From positions 1 to 64,000 of the forward strand of contig CAYRKH010000004.1 of assembly GCA_964424805.1 (NCBI GenBank): DNA of 64,000 nucleotides, in the 5' to 3' direction. Shown piece by piece: positions 7,805 through 16,149 of the stretch; position 1 is the first letter of the stretch; each line of letters starts with the position of its first letter. The notes below the pieces were generated by a model, which searched no databases, was not told the origin of the DNA, and worked only from the letters and a program-made list of their open reading frames with translations. Both the position numbers and the translations under genes were made by a program. Source of the DNA: IDS-8 sp964424805 (GTDB lineage Bacteria > Pseudomonadota > Gammaproteobacteria > Steroidobacterales > Woeseiaceae).

Positions 7805-10180
7805 CTATTCGGTCGATTGGCGCAGGTCCGGCTGCACCGTAAGGCCGAGCGCCTCGCCGATCCGCGCGGCGGCCACGTCCTCCGGGTGGAAGGGCAAGGC
7901 CATCCACTGCTTGTCAGCGAACATCCCGAGCTGGTCGAACGCGTACGGCGAGCCCGGCTCGGACGACTGCCCGTACACCATGATCGCTTCCGCGACCGGT
8001 CCGCGCTCATCGAAGGTGACGGCCTGGATATAGCTGCTGCCCCACTCCACGGGGTAGCCGCGATCCGTCAGGGTGTTCGTCTCCGTCTCCAGCTTGTTCA
8101 GGAGCCCCTCGAATTCGGGTCCGCCGTGCAGGCCGACCCGCCCTGCGGGCGTCTCCCGGTACTGCACCTCGCCGAGCGGTGCGTCGAGGGCGTAGCCCGA
8201 CGCCCGCACGGTCGCCACGGCGCCGTCGAGCGCCTCCAGCAGGGCCGCACGCACGGCCGGATCGCCGGTATCCAGGCCCGAGGGTGTCGTGGCCGGGCGT
8301 TTTGGGTCGAACGGCACGCTCCAGACGTTGTCGATGGCGCGTGCGACGCGCCACCACTCGCGGAACAGGTGTTCGCCGCGGGAATCGATGTTGTTGCGGC
8401 GGTCCCAGCGGGCAAGGACGGCGCAGGCATCGGGATCCGCATCGCCGGCAGGGTCGGCTTCACAGGCGGCAAGCAGGTCGTCGAGGACCAGGTACGCCGC
8501 GTGGTTACGTTCGGCGAACAGCATCGCCTGCACCTCGTCCAGGCCGATCGTCCCGTGATCCGCAATGCCGTCTGCGCCGGCGAGGCGCGTGCGGATCGCG
8601 TAGAGACCCGCGCGCGTGCGCAGGGACTGCGGCTCGTCCACGCCGCCTACCAGCGGCGAGAACTCCGGCCAGTCGATATCGGGATTGCTCATCCAGAAGC
8701 TGTCGTTGCTGTTCTGCACGAAATCGTGCCGGACGATCACCGGCATGCGCTCAATCGGCGTGAGTCCCGGCACCGGCGATTCCGGGTCCTGCCGCCAGTC
8801 GCAATCGGAGCGCGAGCCGTCGAGCACCACGAGACCCGCGGCCCGGAGCAGCGCGGCGGCACGCGGCGACGGCGCGCAGCGGCGAAGCTGCTCCGCGTCG
8901 ACGTCCGGCACCACGCTCACGTCGGCGTACAGCGCCTGCCCGTGCCGGTCGGCGGCAATCGTGTTCACCCACGGAATGCCGAGCTCGCCAAGCGTCGCCA
9001 CCATGTCGTCGACGCTTTCCGCCCGGTTGAAACCGATCCAGATTTCCATCGCCCGCAGGTTGAGCGTGTTGGCGTCCTGCAGCGCGTAAGCCTGCGTACC
9101 GGTCCACGACAGCCCGGCATCGGGGTACTCGACCACGGGCCCGTACTGCGTATTCCAGACCGTGTGCGCCTGCTCGATGACGGTGCCGTCGCCGGTCCGC
9201 ACCTCGAAGGTGATCTCTTCAGGGGTCATCGCGACGCTTTTCCCGTCGACGATATAGCGCGTGGGCTCGCCTTCCACGAGCTCGAGCTCGTGCAGGGTGA
9301 AGCGCTGGCCGGTCGAGACGGTGTGGGTCCACGCCACGTCCTTGTTGAAGCCGATCTGCACCAGCGGGCTATGGCCGATGGACGCGCCCATCACGTCGAG
9401 CCGGCCCGGGATGGTCAGGTGCATCTGCCAGAAGCGATTCACGCCGTCCCAGGGAAAATGCGGATTGCCGAGCATGACGCCGCGGCCGTTGGCGGTCACC
9501 TCGGAACCGAAAGCCCAGCCGTTCGAGCCGAGCACCGGATCGTCCAGTCGCAGGGGCGCGAGCGCCCGCGCCGCCTGCTCCGGGGTCGGCACCGGCGCGG
9601 GAACCTCGTCCGCCGCCGGCGGGCTGGCGGCCGTGATCGCGTCCGCCACCAGCGCGACGCCGAGCTGCACCATCGTCAGCTCCTGTAAACGCAGGTAGTC
9701 CGCAGCGGTCATCGGCCGAACCCAGGGCTCGCCGGCACAGGACGGCGGCAGGCTTTGCGCGTGCTCCTCGAGGTAGCGGTTGTACCCCGCGACGTAGCCG
9801 CGCGAGATGGCGCGCGCTTCCTCGCTCAGGGCGGCGTGCGCGGCCGCGAGCGCCCCGTCGTCCATGTGCGCGCGGATGAAGATGTCGGCCTGCGGGTTCG
9901 GCATTACCCTGAGGCCGAGCAGCCCGGAGCCGTCGGCGCCGAACCAGCGCGACCGCTCCCCGCGAATGGTGACGAGCTGGTTGGCCGTCTGGCACACGTT
10001 GTCCGCCGCGTGCGCCCAGGCAATGCCGTAGGCCAGGGATTCGTAGTCCGGCGCCTCGATGTGCGCGATGCCGTGCGTAGTGCGCTGGATCGTGACCTCG
10101 GGCGCCGGCTGCGTGGCGGCCCCGCAGCCGGCGAACGCTGCCGCGGCGAGCGCCGCGGCCGCGAGGGTCACACGCTTCAC
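7805..10180 (-). CDS. Penicillin acylase family protein (Ntn hydrolase, S45), probably periplasmic
   Basis: A 791-residue precursor of the N-terminal-nucleophile acylase family (penicillin G, cephalosporin, aculeacin and N-acyl-homoserine-lactone acylases). These are exported, cut into alpha and beta chains, and hydrolyse an amide bond using the new N-terminal Ser. The nucleophile is Ser219 in the GSNGWAF motif, leaving an alpha chain of about 190 residues and a beta chain of about 573. The leader ends FAGCG, so it may be a lipoprotein. The start is GTG 10180, which overlaps the TGA of the preceding TonB receptor gene by 4 nt (GTGA), so translation is probably coupled. The natural substrate cannot be read from sequence; an acylated peptide or amide brought in by the receptor is a reasonable idea. 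Confidence 0.92.
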   Translation of the reverse strand: MKRVTLAAAALAAAAFAGCGAATQPAPEVTIQRTTHGIAHIEAPDYESLAYGIAWAHAADNVCQTANQLVTIRGERSRWFGADGSGLLGLRVMPNPQADIFIRAHMDDGALAAAHAALSEEARAISRGYVAGYNRYLEEHAQSLPPSCAGEPWVRPMTAADYLRLQELTMVQLGVALVADAITAASPPAADEVPAPVPTPEQAARALAPLRLDDPVLGSNGWAFGSEVTANGRGVMLGNPHFPWDGVNRFWQMHLTIPGRLDVMGASIGHSPLVQIGFNKDVAWTHTVSTGQRFTLHELELVEGEPTRYIVDGKSVAMTPEEITFEVRTGDGTVIEQAHTVWNTQYGPVVEYPDAGLSWTGTQAYALQDANTLNLRAMEIWIGFNRAESVDDMVATLGELGIPWVNTIAADRHGQALYADVSVVPDVDAEQLRRCAPSPRAAALLRAAGLVVLDGSRSDCDWRQDPESPVPGLTPIERMPVIVRHDFVQNSNDSFWMSNPDIDWPEFSPLVGGVDEPQSLRTRAGLYAIRTRLAGADGIADHGTIGLDEVQAMLFAERNHAAYLVLDDLLAACEADPAGDADPDACAVLARWDRRNNIDSRGEHLFREWWRVARAIDNVWSVPFDPKRPATTPSGLDTGDPAVRAALLEALDGAVATVRASGYALDAPLGEVQYRETPAGRVGLHGGPEFEGLLNKLETETNTLTDRGYPVEWGSSYIQAVTFDERGPVAEAIMVYGQSSEPGSPYAFDQLGMFADKQWMALPFHPEDVAAARIGEALGLTVQPDLRQSTE

Positions 10181-12555
10181 CGGAAGTTCCAGCCGAACTC
10201 GATACCGTAGGTGCGCGGGATGCCGGGAAGCTTCGCGACGGTGCCGAAGAAATCGCGCAGCTCGTCCTGCGGATCCGTTTCGTCGGTCAGGTTGCGTCCC
10301 CAGAGGTAGACCTCCCAGGTGTCGCTGTGCGACATGAGCCCGATGCGGGCGTTGACTTCCGTGCGCTCCGGGAGCTGGCCGTAGGGGATCATCCCCGGGA
10401 ATGCGCTTTCGTACGGGATCTCGGTGTCGTTGTTCGCGCCCGAGAAGAAGTCGCTCGCGTAGTTGACGTCGGCGCGCAGCAGCAGCGTCGCGCCGAAGGA
10501 CGGCAGGTCGTTGTAGAAGATGCCGCCGAGCGAGGCCGTGGTGTCCGGCGCGTTCGGGAGGTCGTTGCCTGAAGCATCGGCCCCCTCGGTGCCGCCGGCG
10601 GGGAAGCGGTCGAACTTGGCATCGAGCAGCCCGAGCGACGCGCGCAGGGTGAAGTCGTCGGTCACCGCCCAGTTCGCTTCCGCCTCCAGGCCGCTGGTTT
10701 CGACCTTCGCGGCGTTGTCGATGCGGATCGAGGTGCGGCCGCCCCCCAGGTCGACGAACTGGTTGACCTGGTAGTCGTCGTAGTTCGCGATGAACGCGGC
10801 GAGGTTCAACTGCAGCCGGCCGTCCAGGTACGTGCCCTTCAGGCCGATTTCGAAGCTGTCGACGGTCTCCTTGTCGAACTCGAGCCCCTGGTTGGCGGCG
10901 AGCTCGTCGGCGTTGATGTAATCGAGGTTGAAGCCGCCGCTCTTGTAGCCGGCCGCATAGCGCCCGTACACGTTCGTGTCGTCCGTGAGAGCGTAGGTCA
11001 GGCTGACCGCCGGCGCGAAGAAGTTGTCGGTGCGGTCGTTGATCATCGGCGACGGGTTGGCCGGATCGGCGCCGGTCGAGCCGATGAAGAAGATGCCGGA
11101 CAGGCGCCCGTCCAGCAGCCAGTTGACGTCCTTGTCTTCCGACGAGTAGCGCGCGCCGAAGCCGAGCGTCAGCCGCTCGGTCAGGTCGTAGGTGCCGTTG
11201 AAGTAGGCGGCATAGCTGCGGGTCTCGACTTCGCCCCGGTTGAACACCTTGGAACCCGGGGGGCCGAAGCCGAGCAGCCCCGCGACAATCTCGTTCGGCA
11301 GCGCCGGCGGCGGCGGCAGCGGGCCGTTTGGCGGCGACACCTGTCCGGACGCGTACAGCGGGCCCACGAAGTAGTCGACGAAGTCCTGCCCCAGCACCAC
11401 GTCGCGATTCGTCTTCGCGTCCTGCTGGTAGTAATAGAGCCCGGCGACGTAGCGGAACGCGCCTTCGTCCGGCGAAATGAGCTGGAACTCCTGCGACAGC
11501 ACGTCGTAGTCGTCCGCGTATTCGATCGACACGATGTCGACCGGCGAGTAGTCCGTCGCGTTCGTGTACACCGCGTCGGTGGTGCGATAGCCCGTGATGC
11601 TCTTTACGACGTAGCCGCTGTCGAGATCGTAGGTGAAGTCCAGCGCCCCGCCGTAGATGTCGCGCTTGTCGGACGGGTCGAAGCTGAAGGCGACGACGCC
11701 GAATTCCGGCGCCACCTGCACGGGCTGCATGGCCAGCATGTCGGTGATCGGGTCGCCGACGAGGATCAGGCTGTCGCTGTTCAGGCCGTCGAAGGAGGCG
11801 TTGATCTCGAGCTTGTCGCTCGCCTCGATCCGCAGCTGCGCGCGGTAGGCCAGCACGTCCCGCTCCATCAGGTCGTTGCCGGTGACGATGTTCGGCACGT
11901 AGCCGTCGCGGTCGGTCTTGGAGACCGCGAACGACGCGGCGACCGTGTCGCTGAACGGCACGTTCGCGAACGCGCTCAGCTCGCGGTAGTCGAAATTCCC
12001 GATGTCGGCGCCGATGCGCGCCGAAAATTCGTCTCCCGGTTTTTGGGTGACCAGGTTGATCGCGCCCGCCACCGTGTTCTTGCCGAACAGGGTCCCCTGG
12101 GGACCGCGCAGCACCTCGACGCGCTCGAGGTTCAGGAGCTCCTGGTTGATCGCCGGCGACTGGCCGACGTAGACACCGTCGACATAGACGCCGACCCGCG
12201 AATCGAAGCCGATGTTGCGGCTTTGCGCGCCGACGCCGCGGATGGTGACGGTCGAGCGGAAGTCGTTGCCCTTGGAAATTTCGAGGTTCGGGATGTAATC
12301 CGCGATGTCTTTCAGCTCCCGCACGCCCGTCTGCTCGATGGCGCCGGCGTTGAATACGGAGATCGACACCGGCACGTCGACCAGGCGCTCGGTGCGCTTC
12401 TGCGCCGTCACCACGATCTCCTCGATGCTAGCGTCTTGTGCCGGCGCCTGCAGCGGCAGGACGAGGACCGCCGTGGCCGCGGCGGCCGCCATCGTCCGGA
12501 TCGCGCGGCCCGCCCGCCCGTCACCGTCACACGTGTACGCGTATTCGTCTGTCAT
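10177..12555 (-). CDS. TonB-dependent receptor
   Basis: A 792-residue outer-membrane receptor for active uptake. After a hydrophobic leader ending APAQ, a TonB-box-like segment EEIVVTAQKR is followed by a plug domain and a 22-strand-type barrel. The chain ends in Phe-Arg rather than the classic terminal aromatic. I chose ATG 12555 because a purine-rich GGGAG stretch lies about 10-16 nt upstream and the leader starts close after it. It is transcribed away from the FadR/GntR regulator gene, across a 94-bp gap with a 17-bp dyad, and its last codons overlap the acylase start. The receptor, acylase, regulator and dipeptidase look like one peptide or acyl-amide utilisation locus; the ligand is unknown. 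Confidence 0.93.
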   Translation of the reverse strand: MTDEYAYTCDGDGRAGRAIRTMAAAAATAVLVLPLQAPAQDASIEEIVVTAQKRTERLVDVPVSISVFNAGAIEQTGVRELKDIADYIPNLEISKGNDFRSTVTIRGVGAQSRNIGFDSRVGVYVDGVYVGQSPAINQELLNLERVEVLRGPQGTLFGKNTVAGAINLVTQKPGDEFSARIGADIGNFDYRELSAFANVPFSDTVAASFAVSKTDRDGYVPNIVTGNDLMERDVLAYRAQLRIEASDKLEINASFDGLNSDSLILVGDPITDMLAMQPVQVAPEFGVVAFSFDPSDKRDIYGGALDFTYDLDSGYVVKSITGYRTTDAVYTNATDYSPVDIVSIEYADDYDVLSQEFQLISPDEGAFRYVAGLYYYQQDAKTNRDVVLGQDFVDYFVGPLYASGQVSPPNGPLPPPPALPNEIVAGLLGFGPPGSKVFNRGEVETRSYAAYFNGTYDLTERLTLGFGARYSSEDKDVNWLLDGRLSGIFFIGSTGADPANPSPMINDRTDNFFAPAVSLTYALTDDTNVYGRYAAGYKSGGFNLDYINADELAANQGLEFDKETVDSFEIGLKGTYLDGRLQLNLAAFIANYDDYQVNQFVDLGGGRTSIRIDNAAKVETSGLEAEANWAVTDDFTLRASLGLLDAKFDRFPAGGTEGADASGNDLPNAPDTTASLGGIFYNDLPSFGATLLLRADVNYASDFFSGANNDTEIPYESAFPGMIPYGQLPERTEVNARIGLMSHSDTWEVYLWGRNLTDETDPQDELRDFFGTVAKLPGIPRTYGIEFGWNFR

Positions 12556-12588
12556 TGCCCCCGCTCCCAAACCATGGCTAGAATGGCA

Positions 12589-12605
12589 AAATGGTATGAC
12601 CACTT
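12589..12605. promoter_or_regulatory. Candidate FadR/GntR-family operator
   Basis: A dyad with half-sites AAATGGT and ACCACTT around a 3-bp centre; 6 of 7 positions are symmetric. The core TGGTNNNACCA is the established operator pattern of FadR-subfamily GntR regulators such as PdhR. It lies 34 bp upstream of the receptor start and 45 bp upstream of the regulator start, well placed to control both. Confidence 0.65.
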
Positions 12606-12649
12606 GGGAGCGGAGTCAATCGCCCGGGCGTGCGACAGCGGCTCGATAA

Positions 12650-13393
12650 ATGCCTGACAAGAAGCTCGATATCGAACCGATCTCGAAACGGGAAGCACTG
12701 CCGCAGCAGATCGTGCGGCAGCTCGCCGAACTGCTGCAGCGCGGCGACCTGCAGCCGGGCGACCGGCTGCCGGCGGAGCGCGCCCTCGCCGGGCAACTCG
12801 GCGTCGGCCGCCCCACCCTGCGTGAGGCGCTGCGCGCGCTGCAGCTCCTGGGGTTCCTCGATATCCGGCACGGCGGCGGCGTATTCGTCGCCGAGCTGCA
12901 GCCGGATGCGCTGCTCGGGCCGCTGCATTCATTCCCGGGTCTCGGGCAGCACGACCTCGGCACGGTGCTGGAGGCGCGCCGCATCGTCGAAGGCGCGGTG
13001 CTCGCGTTCGCCGCGACGGTGATCGATGACCGTTCGCTCGCGAAGCTCGAACGGAACCTCCAGGCGTTCGAGGCCGTGCTGGGCTCCGGCGGCGACGAGC
13101 AGGTTGCCGCTACCCGGATAAACAAGCTCGCGGAAGAGTTCCGGGCCATCGTCGAGGACGCGGTCGACAACCCGATCCTGAACCGCGCGGTGGCGAGCCT
13201 CGATATCCTGAGCACCGCCACGCGTTACCGGATGACCGAACCGGAGCTGCTGAAGCAGGTGCTGGCGAATCACCGGCGCATCGTGGCGGCGCTCGCCGCC
13301 CACGACCCGGACGCGGCGCGGCAAGCGCTCGAAGCGCACCTCGACCACCTCTGCGAGGTCAGCGGCGTGAAGCCCCGTGGCGAACGCCGCTAG
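12650..13393 (+). CDS. FadR-subfamily GntR transcriptional regulator
   Basis: A 247-residue regulator. The winged helix-turn-helix (about residues 10-80) contains the GntR hallmark PAERALA and the recognition-helix segment GRPTLREAL, followed by a C-terminal all-helical FCD ligand domain. FCD regulators usually bind small carboxylic acids or amino-acid-like ligands and release DNA when bound. It is divergent from the TonB receptor, with a matching dyad in between, so autoregulation and control of the receptor-acylase pair are likely. Its last 17 nt overlap the dipeptidase gene downstream. Confidence 0.92.
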   Translation: MPDKKLDIEPISKREALPQQIVRQLAELLQRGDLQPGDRLPAERALAGQLGVGRPTLREALRALQLLGFLDIRHGGGVFVAELQPDALLGPLHSFPGLGQHDLGTVLEARRIVEGAVLAFAATVIDDRSLAKLERNLQAFEAVLGSGGDEQVAATRINKLAEEFRAIVEDAVDNPILNRAVASLDILSTATRYRMTEPELLKQVLANHRRIVAALAAHDPDAARQALEAHLDHLCEVSGVKPRGERR

Positions 13394-14519
13394 GACGACC
13401 CGGCGGGCCGTGCTTGCGGGCGGTATCGCGGCCGTTGCCGCGCTCGCGTGGTCGCGCACGCGCAAACCGCCGCTCGGCATGGACATCCCCGACGCGTTTC
13501 TCGAGCGCGGCGCCGCCCTGCTGCGGGAGTTCCCCGCGGTCGACGTGCACGCGCATCCCGGCCGCTCCTTCCTCACGGGCGCGAAACCCGACAGCCTGGT
13601 CGTGCGGCTGATGCCGGACGGGTTCGAAGACAAACGGATCGCGGGCATGGCAGAGGCGCACGTCGCGGGGAGCGTGTTCTCGATCGTGGCCGACCTGCCC
13701 GTGCTCGGGCTTGCCGACGGCGGGCTGCAGGTCGTGCGCGAGTTCGAGCCGGGCGAAGCGTACGCGGATTTCCGGCGGCAGCTTGCACGCCTGGAGCAGG
13801 TCGTCTCGCGGGAACGCATTGCGCTGGCGCTCACGCCGGACGACATCCGCGCCGCGCACGCGGATAGCCGCCCAACGGCGATTTTTGCGAGCGAAGGCGC
13901 CGATTTCGCGGACGACGACGCCACGCGCATCGCCGAGGCGCACGCCGCCGGACTGCGCTCGATTACGCTCGTGCACTACAACACGAACCGCCTCGGCGAC
14001 GCGCAAACGGCTCCGCCGGTGCACGGCGGTTTGACCGCTTTCGGGCAACGGGTCGTGAGGGAAATGAATCGGCTGGGGATGATCATCGACGTTGCGCATG
14101 CGAGCTTCGCGACGGCGCGCGACGCGATCGCGGAATCGCGGGCACCGGTCATGCTGTCGCATACCAATCTCGACACCTGGCGGGTGGCTTCGCCGCGTTT
14201 CGTATCGCTGGAGCATGCGCGCGCGGTGACGGAAACGGGCGGCGTGGTCGGCGCGTGGCCGGCAGGCATCGGCAGCAACTCGCTGGCCGATTTCGTGGAG
14301 CAGGTGCTCATGCTCGTGGACGCGGTCGGCGCCGAGCACGTCGCGATCGGCTCCGACCTGGACGGGAACTACAAACCGGTGCTGACGGAGTATGCGGACT
14401 TCCCGGTGCTCGCCGCGGCGCTGCTTTACCGCGGGATGAACGAGCGGGACGCGGCGCGGGTGCTCGGGATGAACTTCCTGCGGCTATTCGACGGCGTGAC
14501 GAACGCCGGCCGCCCGTAG
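13377..14519 (+). CDS. Exported membrane dipeptidase (renal dipeptidase family, M19)
   Basis: A 380-residue zinc dipeptidase. The N-terminus RTTRRAVLAGG plus a hydrophobic stretch resembles a Tat or Sec leader. Zinc ligands can be placed: the HAH pair at residues 58-60 (many M19 enzymes have HxD here), Glu in ASEGAD, His in DVAHAS and His in LSHTN. M19 enzymes hydrolyse dipeptides and some beta-lactams. The start is GTG 13377, overlapping the regulator gene by 17 nt; no later start would keep the leader. Its coupling to the regulator, and the acylase across the divergent promoter, suggest a shared peptide- or amide-processing pathway. Confidence 0.9.
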   Translation: MANAARTTRRAVLAGGIAAVAALAWSRTRKPPLGMDIPDAFLERGAALLREFPAVDVHAHPGRSFLTGAKPDSLVVRLMPDGFEDKRIAGMAEAHVAGSVFSIVADLPVLGLADGGLQVVREFEPGEAYADFRRQLARLEQVVSRERIALALTPDDIRAAHADSRPTAIFASEGADFADDDATRIAEAHAAGLRSITLVHYNTNRLGDAQTAPPVHGGLTAFGQRVVREMNRLGMIIDVAHASFATARDAIAESRAPVMLSHTNLDTWRVASPRFVSLEHARAVTETGGVVGAWPAGIGSNSLADFVEQVLMLVDAVGAEHVAIGSDLDGNYKPVLTEYADFPVLAAALLYRGMNERDAARVLGMNFLRLFDGVTNAGRP

Positions 14520-14538
14520 CGGTTTCGCCCGTCCGCGC

Positions 14539-14991
14539 TCAGGTCCGCCGCTCGCGCGTCGGCCGCCCTTCGTGCCAGCGATCCGCCGTCAGCGCTTCCA
14601 GCGCCGAGAAGTAGTCCCGGTTCGGCGCCGACGACAGGTCCTCCGGGTCGTCGATCCGCAGTATGCGCGTCGCGAGCACCGACCCTATCGCGCGCAGCGC
14701 CTCCTGCCGCCCGAGCCCGTTGTCGCGCAGGCGCACGTAGGCGGCCTTGACGGGCGGTACCCGTTCCGCGAGCTGCGTCTCGATGATCTCGTGCACTCTT
14801 GCGTGCGCCTCGAGCGAGCCGCCGTAGCCGCCCTCGCGCTCGTAATACTCCGCGATCAGGCGAGTGCGCTCCGCCTCTTCCAGCGCCAGCCATTGGCGCG
14901 GGTCGGGCGGAATGTCCGGGTCGTATTGCACTACCGCGCCCGGAACGCGAAGCGGCGGCGCGAACCCGCGCGTTTGCCGGCAGTGCAGCAC
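14539..14991 (-). CDS. Conserved hypothetical protein
   Basis: A 150-residue soluble protein that I do not assign to a function. The core (about residues 40-115) has a helical HEIIETQLAE segment and a GLGRQEALRAIG segment, a pattern seen in small conserved proteobacterial proteins of unknown role. Start choice is uncertain: GTG 14991 begins 1 nt after the stop of the upstream gene (coupled translation), while GTG 14931 would remove a 20-residue unconserved-looking N-terminus. It is convergent with the dipeptidase gene, 19 bp apart. Confidence 0.65.
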   Translation of the reverse strand: MLHCRQTRGFAPPLRVPGAVVQYDPDIPPDPRQWLALEEAERTRLIAEYYEREGGYGGSLEAHARVHEIIETQLAERVPPVKAAYVRLRDNGLGRQEALRAIGSVLATRILRIDDPEDLSSAPNRDYFSALEALTADRWHEGRPTRERRT

Positions 14992-14992
14992 A

Positions 14993-15277
14993 CTAGCGAT
15001 TCACCAGCTTGTTGAAGTTGCTGAGTTCGCCGCTCTCCGTCCGTTCCTGGTAGATGAAGTCGAGGCCGCTTTCGTCGAACTTCCTGAAGAACTCCTCCCA
15101 GGAGATGGCCTCGAGCTCGCCCTCGCCGCTGTAGTCGGGAAAATCGAGCCGCAGGATCCCGGGGTCGCCGTTGCCGCCCGTATCCTTGACGCGGCTCGGC
15201 CGCGCGTTCCGTTCCTCGGCCCACTTGCGAATGGTGTCGTGATCGTCGGTGCGCTTGGTGCTGTGTTTTGCAGCCAT
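14993..15277 (-). CDS. Small conserved hypothetical protein (often labelled a glucan branching enzyme without basis)
   Basis: A 94-residue hydrophilic protein with no leader or membrane segment. It contains the pattern DHDTIRKWAEER near the N-terminus and ISWEEFF followed by FNKLV near the C-terminus. I recognise this layout from a small family sometimes annotated as 1,4-alpha-glucan branching enzyme, but it is far too short for that enzyme and has no catalytic motifs, so I do not accept the name. The ATG at 15277 has GGAG about 8 nt upstream. The next gene starts 1 nt past its stop. Confidence 0.8.
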   Translation of the reverse strand: MAAKHSTKRTDDHDTIRKWAEERNARPSRVKDTGGNGDPGILRLDFPDYSGEGELEAISWEEFFRKFDESGLDFIYQERTESGELSNFNKLVNR

Positions 15278-15525
15278 GGTTCCACTCCGTCAGTGTTCCC
15301 CCGGCGGGCTGCAAGTTCCGTGCCCATGGGAAGCGGTCGGCGCCGGCAGGGGATCGGGCAGCACCGGCGCTGAATCTCTTACAACCGGCGGCATAAATTG
15401 CCGCACCGGGCCTGCCCGGCACGGCGCTGTCGATTCGCGCGCCGCCCGATCGACTGACCTGCAGGAGTCCCCTGCTTCGCCGCGACGGCGGAGACATGAT
15501 GCATTGCGCACGATGAGGAGCCACC
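15278..15525. other. Divergent intergenic region
   Basis: This 248-bp gap separates the small hypothetical gene (minus) from the YciI-like gene (plus), so it should contain promoters for both. A short perfect hairpin, CGGCA-TAAAT-TGCCG at about 15388-15402, is visible without a T-run. Nothing else stands out. Confidence 0.5.
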
Positions 15526-15912
15526 ATGAAATACCTCTGCCTCGCCTGGGAAGAAGAAGCGGTGCTCGACGCGCTGCCGCGGGACGAGTGGGACGTGCTG
15601 CGGCGCGAAACGCTCGACTACGTCGAGTCGCTGCGGGAAAGCGGCCACCTGCTCGCCGCAGAACCCCTGCAGAGCGCCCGTAACGGCGTCGCGCTTCGCC
15701 GCCGCGGCGGCTCGCTCTCGGTCACCGACGGCCCCTTCACCGAAACCAAGGAGCAACTCGGCGGCATCTTCCTCCTCGAGGCCGCCGACCTGAACGAGGC
15801 CATCCAGCTCGCCTCCCGCTGGCCCTCCGTCAACCTCGGCACCATCGAGGTCCGCCCCGTCGAGCGGGCCCTCCGCGAAGCCTCCCGCTACGGCGGGGTC
15901 GGACCAACGTAA
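15526..15912 (+). CDS. YciI-family protein with DGPF motif
   Basis: A 128-residue protein of the YCII-related (DGPF) family, a ferredoxin-like alpha/beta fold that often forms dimers. The family motif is clear: TDGPFTETKE around residues 68-77, with the N-terminal MKYLCLAW strand. Some relatives are fused to or sit beside ECF sigma factors, but none is adjacent here. The function of this subgroup is not established. The start is supported by AGGAG 6 nt upstream. Confidence 0.88.
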   Translation: MKYLCLAWEEEAVLDALPRDEWDVLRRETLDYVESLRESGHLLAAEPLQSARNGVALRRRGGSLSVTDGPFTETKEQLGGIFLLEAADLNEAIQLASRWPSVNLGTIEVRPVERALREASRYGGVGPT

Positions 15913-16149
15913 GTAGCTGCCGCCGCTCGAAAACTCGCCCCGAACACCCTGCGAAGACGCTAAATCGACATTTTCCGCGCCAAAATCGAGCGCCAACGAG
16001 CGTGCTTAACGGCCGGTTTCCGGGTCTAAATCATTCGATCAGGCGCCGAACAAGGGCGCTTTGGATAAATCTTTTCCCGCCGCCGCGGCTTGTGCAGGTC
16101 CGACCCGGGCCGTGCTACTGTCGGTACGGGGAGTTACGGAGAGAACGGG

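Noticed and set aside
14993..15277. 1,4-alpha-glucan branching enzyme
   Set aside because: Only 94 residues, no GH13 motifs.
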